Shown: piece by piece, positions 40,768 through 52,611 of the stretch
How positions within the stretch are numbered: position 1 is the stretch's first letter
Layout of the letters: each line of letters starts with the position of its first letter
From: Sanderia malayensis
Taxonomy: Eukaryota > Cnidaria > Scyphozoa > Semaeostomeae > Pelagiidae
DNA: 64,000 bases
Assembly (NCBI GenBank): GCA_013076295.1
Contig: RQOL01000374.1
Span: 1,860,001 to 1,924,000 of the forward strand
Direction: 5' to 3'
Position numbers and translations under genes: made by a program
Notes under the pieces: model-generated
Databases searched by the model: none
What the model was told of the DNA's origin: nothing
What the model saw: only the letters and a program-made list of their open reading frames with translations

Positions 40768-42629
40768 TGAAGAGAGACACTCCTCGATGTTGATATATAG
40801 ATTATGATGGAATATACTGATCAATCGAACAACGATGAATACAATAACGAATGACAATAAGAATAATGAAAGCTTAACTAGACCAATCCTTTACACACAC
40901 AATACAATAATAGAATATGTTTTGACAAAGAGACTTACACGAATAGGACGATCAAATGTAAACAGTCTAGTAAATTGGCAATTAAATTGGCAATTGGCAA
41001 TTAAAGTAATATTGCAGCAATCAAATTCAGCGATACAAGATGACCGACCCTTACTTCCTCTGGTCAGCGGTTACCAATAGTCCTCGGTCCCTTGTGGTCA
41101 GCGGATAACTCTTCATCTCCCCCAGTCCTGAAACCTATATGGGAATAGGTTGCTGGACTCAGCGTTCGGTCCACATGCCTGTCTCTGGCTCAAAATGTTT
41201 TGGGGGTCGACGTATAAGATGGGGGCGGCCATGCTCAGGAGCAGACGATGGTAGCTCTGGTGCTGATCTAGGTGCAGGTGTGATGACTGTTGCAGGTGAT
41301 GGGTCATCTAAGGAGCCATGCTCAGGTGAGGGACAATCAGTGCTTGGTCTCGGTGCACGTGAATGGATAGGAGATAGAGGGGCAGTTGGTGGTGACTGAG
41401 TAACCTCCTGAGGCAGTACTGTATATGCGTGCACTGACATGGGTGCCTGGTCTGGGTGGCAGCCTGGTGGTAATGGGGCTGTGAACTGCGGTTGAGTGGC
41501 TGGGCTGACGGGTGTATATGATCTGAGGAAACGACAGTTTCGCAGTGTCAACCGCCCGGAGCCATCTACTTTCACTCTGTATTGGTCATGACCTAGTGAG
41601 TCTACGACCAACCCAGAACGGTCCCACTTGTTGGCATTGTGACCTTGTTGATTCTGGAGGAATACCGGGTCCCCAGCGGTCAAGGGACAGAGTGATCTGG
41701 AGTGGGTCCGCAATATTTCAGCTGTGCGGGATATCCTGGTTCGCAATGCGTCTGCCTTAGCTGTCCTTGCCTGTCGCCAGAGTGGTCGGATGTGTGGATT
41801 GGAGAATTTCTCAAGACGATTTAAGAAAGAAAAGGAATCTCGAAGTGGAGATTCCTTGAAGTACTTCACGTCGTATTTCGGAATCGTAGATGCCATTGAG
41901 CAGAACATCGCGCATAATGTGGTCAGTGTAATCCAGTCTGGACACACTCACATTCCGTGGTATAAGCACACGTTTCTGCTTTTCCACGCACACGATCTGT
42001 AAAGGCACAGAAAGTTTCGTCTCGCTCCTGGTGTAACTGAAGCAGCTCAGTGCGTAGGACACAAGTAGCAACTGGTATGACTGCCAGGGAGTGCATGGCC
42101 AAGAGTAAGCTATCAACCAATTCCGAGGCAGCATGCTGGTTTGCTTTGAGTAATCTGTCTCCGAGGGCAGGTCCAGCGGACTGAAAAAGTTGGAATGGTG
42201 CTGATGCATCATCTATGCCAGAGGCAGAGCGGAACACTTACCAGCGACAAACAAACAAATTCCAGACTTCAATGGAGATGCCGACATCTAGGGCGCTGGG
42301 GCATTGTGGGCCGGTGGAGGAATTGCTGGTGATGTTGTACTGTGGGCTAGGCCATGATTCGCCAACAGAGCAATGGCAAGGGCTTCTACTGGGGACTGAA
42401 CACATGACTATGACCATGATTCTGGGGACTGAACACATGACTATGACCATGATTCTATCATGAAGAAAGACACTCCTCAATGTTTGATATATAGATTATG
42501 ATGGAATATACTGATCAATCGAACAACGGTGAATCCTACGATATAAGAGCACAAACATCAATAACATATAGCCTATTCTTATTCATAAAATCACAATAAC
42601 GAATGACAATAAGAATAATGAAAGCTTAA
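40768..42629 (-). mobile_element. Degenerate Gypsy-type LTR retrotransposon (B)
   Basis: Counterpart of 19637-21492, with LTR-like repeats at 40768-40877 and 42461-42629. Confidence 0.65.
41159..42237 (-). pseudogene. Gypsy gag fragment joined to integrase C-terminus (B)
   Basis: Same fused remnant as 19980-21100. Copy B carries four extra bases (CGGT) near 41166 that shift the frame, so the tail after PKHFEPETGMW differs and ends at once. A four-base non-homopolymer difference fits two real alleles better than a sequencing error. Confidence 0.8.
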
Positions 42630-45600
42630 TTGAATGATATTGCATCATTCACTTTATGCCAAAAAATTGGGGCAAAGGAAGACGATTTTGCATTATTCAA
42701 TTTATGCCAAAATATTGGGTGAGGTTGGTAGGCCTGGCGGTATAAAAAAAATCAAAATTTTTGCTTGGTCCATCATGACTGATAACCATGCAAAGTGAAA
42801 ACATATCAAAAGAGACTCTTTTTGCAAACTAAACATTCACCTTTATGATTGGAAAAACGTTAAAGATTTCTTATGGTGTTGTGCTATCCTTCATCTGTAC
42901 CTCTTTGCCATATAGTTAGTATCTGAATCAAGGTTACATGTCACACTATTTTGCTTGGGCTGAAGGGATCCGACTCACACGAGTTTGACTGCATTTGTAT
43001 TTTATTTACCTTTTTAATCTTTGGTAATCAAACAACAGTTAACTCTGCACCTTTTGGTCTTCCTCTTTTCAACATCTTTGATGGCATTTTCATATTTCCG
43101 ATCTTGGGTTTGTCACTAGCAATGTCAACTTCACTAAAACAATCATTGGACTGAGATGATCCTACAATATATTCCTTAACTCAGTCATTATTGTGGATTT
43201 TATCCTCTCTTTCGGCAACTTCCTTTCTGACTGCTTGAGCACCAATTTCAAGGTTAGCCTTTTGATGCATGGCTTCACTGTTTACTAACTTATCAATTCT
43301 AGCTGATAACTTCTTGGATTTAACAGTCGAGTTAGAACTATCTCCTGCTTGCCATGAATTAAGTAATGATTGCATTTGTTCCATTCTTGTGGTGAATATC
43401 TTAATTCCGCCCTCCACTGCCACAGAAGCAAATGCTTGAGCAATCTTCAGGGCTTTCTTGTATTTCTGAGCTTCAGACAAGATCTTGATTGTGGGTTGCG
43501 TTTACATCACAGAAATGCTAAATCCCGACGTATCTGCTTGGGTATCTTGGTTGTCATTAATGAACAATTCTTCACAGTATTCAATTGTCCAGCGATCCGC
43601 CACCAATGGCTTGTGGTATCTTGATAAACCTAGCAAAGATCAGACCTTGAGTACATGCTGACAAGGAAGACCTATCTTTCTCATGAAGTTGCAACCACAT
43701 TCATGTGCAGATGCAATAAACTGGGAATTCTTTGACCCAGATACTACAAACCTATTTTCGGGCAAATATTCACTTAAATTTACCTTCGCTAACAGCTCTG
43801 CTTGTTTCTCAATAATCTTGAAAACAAATGAAGTCACACAATCTGCGTATTTCTTTAGATCATCACTCAGAAATGGAAGGGAAGTAGAAAGACGAGCAAG
43901 TGACATTAGACAACTGTGATTTCTTTCATTTCTCAGGGAGCTTAGAGCAACAAGGAATTATTGGAAAAACTGCATCAAGCTTCCGTACTTTGTGCAGACA
44001 TTTTTAATTTTGGAATTCATACACTCTAATTGATTGCTTGTGGTCTCCCCCAAATTCAAAGCAACATCTTTTAAGAATGATACCCATTGCTCTTTTATTG
44101 TCTGCGAATTGTCATCATAATAGGAGATCACCAACTTTATATTTGTGTCCTTCAACACGGCAACATGTTTTTCATATTCAGTCAAAGACTGCACTTAAAT
44201 TATTTTCAAGACTATTTCAAGACACCTTGCCCTTTCATCTGATGTAATGCCCATCTTTTCCATTGTAATCTCCCGTCTGAATGACCTCAATGCATGGTAA
44301 AGGCATATCTGCATTGACGCCTGCGGAAAGCTTCTTTCCAATACGTCTCGTTCATTAAAATCTTTGTCAGTCCTGATGACTTTTGTGTTATCCCAATGAG
44401 TATTGCTGTTTTTAAAACAGTCCACTGCCGACTGAATAGTTGAGTCTGTCTCTTCTGCAACAATAAAAAGCCCGACGATTTTGCTTGAACCGTGTCCATC
44501 CATGGATAACAGGGTATATAAGGGTAGTTTTAAATCAAGAAGCTTATAGGTGGCATCTACCATAAGCATTTCTGGAAATCGTGAGTAAACTCTTTGCATT
44601 TACTGACCTTGATAGAATAAGCATTTGAAATTGTTCTTTTCATCCACAATAACATCAACATTTGCCGTTTCATTTCTCTTCAGAAATGGTACAAGATTTT
44701 TGATCTCGTTACTGTTAGTTTTTTTTTTAATTCGTACTTCAAATTGGATATGTCTCTTAGAATAACTGGGCATCCAGTTGTTGCTTCAATCTTTTGTTGA
44801 ATTAGTTTGCTGTTAGCTTGCAGGCGAATGGCTTCTTTTATGTCTTTTTCACATCCCTTGTGACCTGTCTTTGGCGAGGCAGATATTTGTAAAGCACTTC
44901 AGATACGGTATGATTATGTTCTGTTCTTATCTGAATTACCTTAAGTGCCTTCCCATCGGCAGAAAGTGCTAAATAGATTTCAAAGGGGCAACCTTGACGA
45001 AATGAACAAGACTTCCTCTTAATTGCTACTCTTTCTTTTGCAGATTTCCCCCCAAACTTGCAAGTAAGCTTCATAGAGTAGCACTTCAAGTGCTTTTCAG
45101 CCAAAGCTACTCTCTTTGGAACACGTTTTCTGGCTGCTTCAAGTGTTCTCACGTCTCTCTTTCACAGCTCACAGAAAGTAGCCTTTTCATACGAAGTTTT
45201 AGCCTCTTCCACTTCATTAAGACTTTCCAATCTCTTGCCTACCGAAAATATGTTACCCGTTTCAGTATCATTTATGTTTGTTGATAATGATTCCTTGTCT
45301 TTTTGTGGCAAAATGTTTCTTCTCTCATTTGCTACCTCAGTTCTATTGATTTCAGCAGCAACTGTATCTTCGGCATCTAAATCTTCCATCTGTACACATT
45401 GGGAGAAGTAATTTTCAGGCATTTCAAGGTCGATTTCGATTGTTTGATCTTGGGAACTCATATTGGAAGCATTTGCATTGTTCTCTACCTTTAAGCCTTG
45501 TTGATGGGTATGGTCATTTTGGCAGGTGAATTAACTTCTGTAATGAATTTCTGATTCACAATATTGGGAACAGACATTTCTGACCGTTCTTGTAACATTT

Positions 45601-45978
45601 TCTCAGTATCTTCATCATTATCTTTTCTATTTTCTTCTGAATTTTCTAATTGTTTCATATTCTGAACCAGGCCTTTATTTAATTCCCACGATGGTATTGT
45701 GCTTGATCTTGGGATCTAAAGTTGATCCCAAGTTGCCATACCCATTGACAATAATCTTTTATCCTGTTCAAGGACAAAGTTTCCAGCAGCATTTTGGATA
45801 ATCATGCAAGAATCAAAGTTAAAGGACTTTGCAGGAACTGAATGTCAAAAATCTGGGAAGAATGAATACACTTAACAAAAGGGGGAAATACCAAGAGACT
45901 TAAATTTTCCATCTGCTAGCAGGTACAGATGAACAGACTTTAATGAGTTTTATAAGAAAATCATAGTTTGGATTTTTT

Positions 45979-46113
45979 GGTCAGCATGAAATCCCACTCT
46001 TTGCAACCAGGTCATGTGACTTTAATTGAGCGACTGCCTTTGAGCGGACAGAGTGGTAGGTGTTTTACTCATTCTCATCCGTGGCACACAATCCGCGGAG
46101 TCTGCGGTAACTT
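45979..46113 (+). repeat. Left terminal inverted repeat of the MULE-like element
   Basis: Pairs with 58690-58814. Key shared blocks: GAAATCCCAC, AACCAGGTCA, TTTGAGCGG and TCTGCG...TAAC. Also present in copy A at 24833-24967. Confidence 0.65.
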
Positions 46114-46391
46114 TACCTTAACAATGGCAAATAAAGCACCCACTACAACTTAATGATATGGTAACTGCCTCTACTTCAACACATTTGCAAACAAGTCTCA
46201 TTAGCTGTAAGTATTATTTAGTATAGAGATTTTAGTCATATAAATTTGTAAAGGACTGGATCATTAAGTCAGATGTTCTTGGTCAGATCACGTAGTTAGT
46301 TAGCCAAATTTAGGCCAAATTTTTAATGTTGATTAGCCAGTGATAAGATATGGTTCGAATAACTTATGTGTTGTGAACTGTAAATATTTAT

Positions 46392-47404
46392 TCACCTATC
46401 GTCTATAAGTTGAATTTTTGAGTGAAATCCACTGGTGTGGCTAATTTCAATATTGCTTGTCACTTTGCACTGGTTGCTGCATTCTTCACAGATCCCTTTG
46501 TTTTCACCTGGTATGCTCTTGATGGTTACTTTATGCAAGTTTACACAGGATTTGTGATATGAAACTGAGCAGAGAGTGCAGTCTTCGATATCAAATACAT
46601 CATCAGAATCTAATGGCATCCGACAGCCACAGTGAACTCTGAATGATGACAAAGTCCCCAGGTTTGGCGATCTTTCCTTTGTTGTTGATGGAAACAATGT
46701 TAAGTTACCTTCAATAAGGCATTTTTTCAGATGTGGCCTCATTTTTGCAATGTCCAGGTGGAAGCATCTTCGATCTAAGCCACTACACATCATTGTTGCA
46801 AATGCAATAGCAAAGAGGCCGCAGCTGCTTGCATCATCTTGCTTTTCAACATCTTCAAACTTGACGAATACCTCAGGCCTAAGAGAGTGAATAAGTAAAG
46901 CAACAATACCTTGCATTTCAAATGATAAACTTGTTCCTCCCAAACTATCCATAATGTGTACATGAGAGCTCATCTTTAAGCCAATATTCGTCAATAATAT
47001 CCAATTGTTGTTGTTTTTATTTGCAATTTAAAGGAACTCTCCATTTTCAATATTGAATTGGAACCTTGCCTGAAGAAGAGTATCTTGAAAGCCTGCAATA
47101 TGTGGGAACTGCTTTGTTAGGAGAATTTGTGCAGCATTAATTAGCTTGTCATTCAACCACATATCTTTGGAATCAAGGATATCTCTATCTTCAGCTGTCA
47201 GGATGATGTTTCCAATCTGCAACCAGGATTTGCCACATTGATTTGCTTCAGGACTGTTATCCATTATACAGACAACATCATTCTCCATAACGATGTTGGT
47301 CTCTCCTGTTTTGCTGTTGCTGCCATCTCTATCACTGATGGAGCTATCATCACTATTATCTTCAGAGCTACTCATACTGATTTCATCCCCCACAACAGTT
47401 TCTT
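46392..47404 (-). pseudogene. Ulp1-like C48 protease plus PHD finger exon
   Basis: Last exon of the MULE-like gene, acceptor TATAGGTAG|AA at 47404. After an acidic Ser/Asp-rich linker (about 47393-47260) comes the Ulp1 fold: DIWL-type start (MWLNDKLINAAQILL), then NNWILLTNIG, HVHIMDSLGG with the likely catalytic Asp, and KQDDASSCGLFA with the oxyanion Gln and catalytic Cys. The usual His before Trp (HW) reads Asn (NNW), and a TAA stop lies just upstream (NGEFL, stop, IANKN). A PHD-type finger follows: C-x-C, C-x2-C (DCTLC), H-x2-C (HKSC) and C-x2-C (CEEC). This would be a SUMO/ubiquitin-like protease module with a chromatin-reading finger; here it is not functional. Confidence 0.8.
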
Positions 47405-47684
47405 CTACCTATAGAAATGTAAGCATGGAAGAGGTTTATTTTTATGTATCTTGCTGTAATGGTCTATTTTGTGAGTTAAGGCAGTTTGATAATATGAACC
47501 CAAAAAGTATTTATGTTTTGAGTGGTAGTTGCTTGTTCTTTTCCTTGTTTTCTGTTCTTCGGTCGCCCAGCTGCTTTCTCTGTAACAAGCAATCACTATT
47601 ACTAGAATATAACTGTTGCTATAGTTTTATATTTTGCTTGTTTTTCATTCCTATGACATAACATATGAGGAAGCCAATGCTTAC

Positions 47685-48095
47685 CAATCTTCCCGGTGTT
47701 AATATCCAAGAAACAATCTCTCTGCTGTCTGTTCCAGTCTGCTTTGGACCCAACACGGCTATTTTTAAAACGTTTCGGTTGCACTGGCAGCTTTGATTCT
47801 GCTTTTTCAATCTGGCAATACCTTCGTTTCTTTTGTTTCTTTGTTGGGATCTTCTCATTTTCTATTACCAGATTATCTTCTTTCTGTGCTGATGATCGCA
47901 ATTCACAAAGAATGTTTTTCAACTGGCTCTGTTATTTTGGCAGTACTGCATCATATTGACATATAAAGGTAAGACTTTTAATCTGGTCTAACAGGTCACA
48001 GCATGTCGCACCATTACTTCTGCTGTAGGATGCTGGCAGAGGAAGTTTGCCGGGGTGGGATGATTGTGAACACTCGGACCCTTCCTTTTCCGAGA
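47685..48095 (-). pseudogene. Linker exon of the MULE-like gene
   Basis: Bounded by acceptor TTTCCACAG|TCTCGG (48095) and donor ATTG|GTAAGC (47685), in phase with the Ulp1 exon if the TAG|AA acceptor is used. Contains CDLLDQIKSLTFICQYDAV, which resembles the conserved segment after the SWIM finger in such transposases, then a basic Lys-rich stretch (TKKQKKRRY). One in-frame TAA (near 47932) separates AVLPK from QSQLKN. No enzymatic domain. Confidence 0.55.
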
Positions 48096-48179
48096 CTGTG
48101 GAAATAAAAAAAATCATTAAGTTATCGGCAACAATTATTTGTTTCATGCCGGAGTTTGTTGAATTGAATTATAATCTTT

Positions 48180-48660
48180 AAAATCTACTTTAAATTCTTC
48201 TAGGTTGTCTATATGTAAAACTCCTGTGCCATTTGTAGGTTCGACTTCAGACACCATCGAGCTTCTTAGAGAGCAGTTTGGGTCAAGTGTGAAATATGCT
48301 GAATTGCGATACTCAACAGGGAACGATTCCCAGGAATATTCTATACAGTGAATTATAACTGCAAATATGTGTTATTTCTTGCCATTATATGGCAAGAAAT
48401 CTTTCCAGTCGTGGCATTTACAACTAGGCATACCATTGTCATTGAATGCCACTTTGTGGATGTTGCGATCACTTTGGACTTTTATAAAGCTATAGCATTT
48501 TGATTCGACGGTGATGTGATTTGAAGAAATCCTGGCAGCCGGTGACAACTTCTCCAAACAGTGAAGAACAAATTTCCGGGGACGATCTAGGAGATACGAA
48601 GGCACCCAAGCAGAATAACTCTTGTATCCCGCGGAGAACATTACATTCAAAGAGATGTAC
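48180..48660 (-). pseudogene. SWIM-finger exon of the MULE-like gene
   Basis: Acceptor TTTTTTCAAAG|GTACATC at 48660. The reading YISLNVMF, YKSYSAWVPSYLLDRP, then a degenerate SWIM finger: the first CxC is present (SCKCHDWKDFLPY), but the CxH half is replaced by NGKK, a TAA stop and H. The frame continues past the stop with SWESFPVEYRNSAYFTLDP, a segment expected after the finger. SWIM fingers bind DNA or protein; this one cannot chelate zinc normally. Confidence 0.7.
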
Positions 48661-49225
48661 CTTTGAAAAAATAATAATTGAGGTAAATGGTTTGTTTATT
48701 CTTGGTGTTCATCTTGAAAGAAAAGTAATTAATACAGAATCCTCGTTTTCTTACTGTTTTTTGACAGAGAAATTTGCGATCAACACATTTGCCATATGGC
48801 TCAAGGAGCTCTTTTTTCTTTTTTTCAAAAATTCACATTTCATGCTCTTATTTTGTCTTTCTACACCATTGTTCATTGTTCATTTTTTTTTCATTTTCAT
48901 ATATTTATCAATCAACTCTAAATACAATTCTATACAATACAAATTAACAACAACAAAATACAAATTTTACGACAATAGTATTTCAAATTCAAAAGAGAAT
49001 TGAATTAAACAGAAAAAATAACCATACAAGATTGTATTTAAAATTGATTGATTGAGGAGCAGCTCTCTAAGTAGATTAACTAATCGAGAGAGAGCCCCCC
49101 CCCCCATAAAAAATTGAATTAATGAAGGAAAAATGATTTCATAAAATGAAATAAAAATACAAAATAGCCAGATTCATCTAATAGAGACCGAGTATATAGG
49201 TATATTATAGTTTATTGGGAATTTA

Positions 49226-52200
49226 TTAGACATATGCATCAATGAAATGAGTTTTCAATTTAGACCGAAAAGTTGTAGGAGAGCTAGCAACACAAATATA
49301 TAGTGGAAGGGTGTTCCAAAGTTTAGAACCATAATATTGGATGGTTTGTAGTCCGTACAAAGTGGTATTTCTAAACGATTTAAAAAGATCCCCTCTGGTT
49401 GCTTGATGGGTTGCAATTTTATGGATGGCTGAATTTGGCTGGAAATAGCCATGAAAATAAGGAGGAGATTTATTGATGGATTTATAAACAAAGGTTAGAA
49501 TATTCAAGTGCAAGGTATCTTCAATTTTAAGAACCTTTAATGATTTGAAAATTGGTGATGAGGCAGCGGAGAATGGTTCAAATTTGATACAGCAAAGGAC
49601 TTTCTTCTGCAGTCGAAATAGTTGGTGTAAGTAGGATTCAAAGGTAAGACCCCATACAATGATACCATAGTTTATAAAAGAAGAAAATGGCGAGTTATAG
49701 AGGCTGATAAGCATGGGGAGTGAGCAGTAATGTCGCACTTTGAAGAAAGTACTAGAGGTTCTGGACAAATTTTTACAAAGTTCAGAGGTGTGATGCTTCC
49801 AAGTAAGATGTTCATCCATAAGAATCCCTAAGAATTTTACGTACTTTGTCTTTTGAATATTCTGTTTACCAATTTTAATATTAAGATCATTGGCAAGTTC
49901 CTTTCGAGGAGAGTGAAACAATACATAATTAGTTTTACTTATATTAAGGGCCAGTTTGTTAGAGTCAAGCCATAATTTAACTTTCTTCAGTTCTCTATTA
50001 ACTTTCTTTGTGATTAAGGCAGGATCATCAGATTCACAATAGATATTGGTGTCATCAGCAAAAAGAAAAAAGGAGAAAAACTTAGATGAATTTGTTAAAT
50101 CATTGATGTAAATAAGAAACAGAAGTGGTCCGAGTACCGATCCTTGTAGGACACCACAGGATATTTCACATAAGGATGAGGAATGGCCATTTACAGAAAC
50201 ATACTGTTTCCGGTTATTGAGATACAATTTGAACCAATTCAATGCAATTCCTCGGATACCATAATGTTCCAATTTCTTTAAGAGTATGCCGTGGTTAACT
50301 GTGTCAAAAGCTTTTTGGAGATCAATGAGGATCCCACAACTAACCCTGCCCTTATCAAGTAATGACTTGATAGTTTCAGTCAAACTAATAAGAGCATGGT
50401 CGGTTGAGTGACCTGTGCGAAAGCCAAGTTGCATACAAAACAGTATTTCACAAGTTTCAAGAAATTTATACAGACGTTGGTGCATTACTTTTTCAAAGAT
50501 TTTGCTGAAGATAGAAAGGAGAGAGATGGGCCTGTAGTTAGATTTTAGTGTGGTAAGTCCCTTCTTGAAGACTGGCACCACCTGGGCAATTTTCAAGTTA
50601 TCAGGGAATATCCCTGATACAAAAGATTCATTGATAAGTACAGAGAGATCATATGAGATTGGTTCTTCAAGAATTTTCAGAAGCTTGACAGGTATACTGT
50701 TTGGTCCACTTGATTTGCCAAGTTTTAATGATTGTATAAGAGAAGACACCTCAGAAGCTGTACAAGGAGAAATGAAGAAAGAATTTAAATCCAGATTAGA
50801 CAAATAATCCAGTGGAGATTTAGGGGTTCTTGGGATTTTTTGTGTGATGCCACAAGCAACAGTAGTGAAATAGTTGTTAAATTCCTCGGCCATTTTGGCA
50901 GGGTCTGAAGTTGTTGTATCATTCTCATCCTTTAAGCATGAGATGGTTTCAACATTTCCAGGTTTAAGACTTATAATGTTCTTTATCCCTTGCCATAACA
51001 TTTTCATATTGCCTTTATGTTCATCAAAGTACTGATGGTAAAAATTTTTCTTACTTTCTTTTATTTCATTTACAATACAATCATTTTTTGAATATGCCGG
51101 TTAATCCAAGGTTTACTTCTCAGTTTTAGTGCCTTTTTTGATAATTTTTTCTTTGGGCAATGTTTATCGACAAGATTATGAAGTTTATGCAAGAAGGTTT
51201 CAAATTTTTTATTTATGTCAATCTCTTTGTCATTCAAGTATGTTCAACATGTTCAACATCATTATAGCCCAAAATGAAATTTTCCTCATTTACGTTTTTG
51301 TAATCATGGACATAAAAGGATGAGGTTTTATACTCAGGGGCATTGTTGTACAGAACAGTAAATTGAGGAGGGTGGTCAGAGATACAGGATAAAATATTCC
51401 CTCCGTATATGTTACTTTCTGTGGCATTATTTACATAAATATTATCAATGATGGTAGAAGAAGTGTCAGTGATGCGTATAGGATGTAAGATGGCTGGCTG
51501 GAAGTGATGAGAAAACATCATGTTCACAGATTCATTTGTAGCAGAGTGGCAATCATATTTCAATAAGTCTATGTTAAAGTCACCCATAATAGCAATCAAA
51601 TTATTTCCTTTTGCCAAACCCTCAATTTTCCCATGAAGATGGTCATTAAACTTGCTGATATCAGAATTTGGATGTCTATAGACACAGCAACAAATCACAT
51701 TTTTTGCCTTTGGATTACAAATCTCAACCCACACAGTTTCAAAATCAGCATCACGCACACAAAGATCATCCCGCTTGTTAGCTTCCAGATTGGATCTAAC
51801 ATATATTCCAACACCACCAGCTGAGCTGTGGGAGGGGGTGTAGTGAAAATTGTAACCAGGTAGTTCAATATTTGCTTTCACTTGAACATCAGATGTAACC
51901 TTAATTTCAGATAGTCCAATAACTTGAAAGTTAATACTAAGGCTAGAGAGTAAAGCATGAAATTCATCAAAATGAAGAGAGTTTTCATATGGCTTCTAAT
52001 ATTGATATGAAAAAGTGCAAAATCTTTATCCGATAACTCCATAGAAGCAATATCTTTTACAGAGGCATATTCTGAAGTAATGTTAGAGTTAATGTTCTCA
52101 TCTGTATCATAGTCAGATAGGTTAGGAAGGTTACTTACTTTAGACAGGATTTCAAAAGATGGTAGAGAGTCTGTGATGGAGGGCATTTCTATTTCATTTA

Positions 52201-52501
52201 ACCCGAAGAAAACAGTGTCGTTTACCAAAGTGAAAGGAAAGATTTGAGAGTTATTCAGTGTTAAACAGTCAAGACATTTCCATTGCTTTTCGTCTGGCTC
52301 TTCCACAATATTTTTATATTCAGAATCAGAGATGTTATTACATTTACAATGTATCCATTTTTTGCATTGATCACAGAAAACTGCTTTGTTATTTATCTTT
52401 TTGTTGCAAACTCCACAAGAGAAATGTGTATTATGAATGGGTCCTAGATCATTATTAGTATTTCCCAAAATATCATCATTTTGGCTCAAATTAGAGGACA
52501 T
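49226..52501 (-). pseudogene. LINE ORF2: PHD finger, APE-type endonuclease, reverse transcriptase
   Basis: The N-terminus (52501-51878) has a complete PHD-type finger: C29-x2-C32, C43-x2-C46, H51-x2-C54, C76-x2-C79. The endonuclease (FALFHINIRS, then 51881-51234) shows CCVYRHP, GDFNIDLL, IIDNIY and SDHPPQF. The reverse transcriptase (51007-49226, 593 uninterrupted codons) shows LIDLQKAFDTVNH, GVLQGSVLGPLLF and FADDTNIY (catalytic Asp pair D318/D319 of this segment). Three frameshifts break the frame, near 51990, 51240 and 51080; in each the adjacent frame continues the family reading. So it is dead as assembled, though single-base errors could explain some breaks. The PHD finger fused in front of the endonuclease is noteworthy. 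Confidence 0.9.
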
Positions 52502-52611
52502 CTGGCAGAAATAAAAAAATTTAAAACAATAGATAAAAAGATGAAAATAGAACTAATATTTACGATGAAACACAAGAGGATTGATGTTGTCTCTGTGCTT
52601 GGACAAGTGGC

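Larger units (their letters stand above)
40536..42991. mobile_element. Tigger/pogo-like DNA element with internal Gypsy remnant (B)
   Basis: Counterpart of 19405-21852, same inverted ends. It fills the intron between 43010 and 40336 of the ZSWIM3-like pseudogene, leaving only about 19 bp of intron on the donor side and about 200 bp on the acceptor side. Confidence 0.6.
40045..45461 (-). pseudogene. ZSWIM3-like transposase-derived gene, decayed (copy B, better copy)
   Basis: Family: ZSWIM3-like proteins derived from MULE transposases. From 45461: acidic N-terminus; FAR1/WRKY-GCM1-like region (45152-44838; CPFEIYLALSADGKAL, EHNHTVS); RNase H-like core (44599-44195) with D15 (VDATYKL), D78 (RTDKDFNER) and C99-x2-H102; helical region (44194-43958); SWIM finger CGCNFMRKIGLPCQH (about 43665); coiled segment (43480-43181); AT-hook KRGRPKGAE (about 43046-43069). 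Exon 1 ends at 43010 with donor AAG|GTAAAT. Exon 2 (40336 down to about 40045, acceptor TTTCTAG|GTAAAA) continues in phase with SSKGIIPFAKLW and CFVSPSVAKKALDS. In-frame stops include TGA after ATFCEL and TAA after FYQGQ, after LKII and after QFFQ; a TGA follows ELTVV. Frameshifts lie near 44850 and 44700. About 75 bp of Gypsy-like sequence interrupts exon 2. Probably inactive. Confidence 0.75.

Noticed and set aside
5525..47173. Genuine segmental tandem duplication
   Set aside because: Both breakpoints coincide with the same 100-N gap in a dovetail pattern, which an assembly overlap explains more simply.
43010..48660. Alternative genetic code with TAA as a sense codon
   Set aside because: The 593-codon LINE reverse transcriptase and other ORFs use standard stops, frameshifts accompany the stops, and animal nuclear genomes use the standard code.
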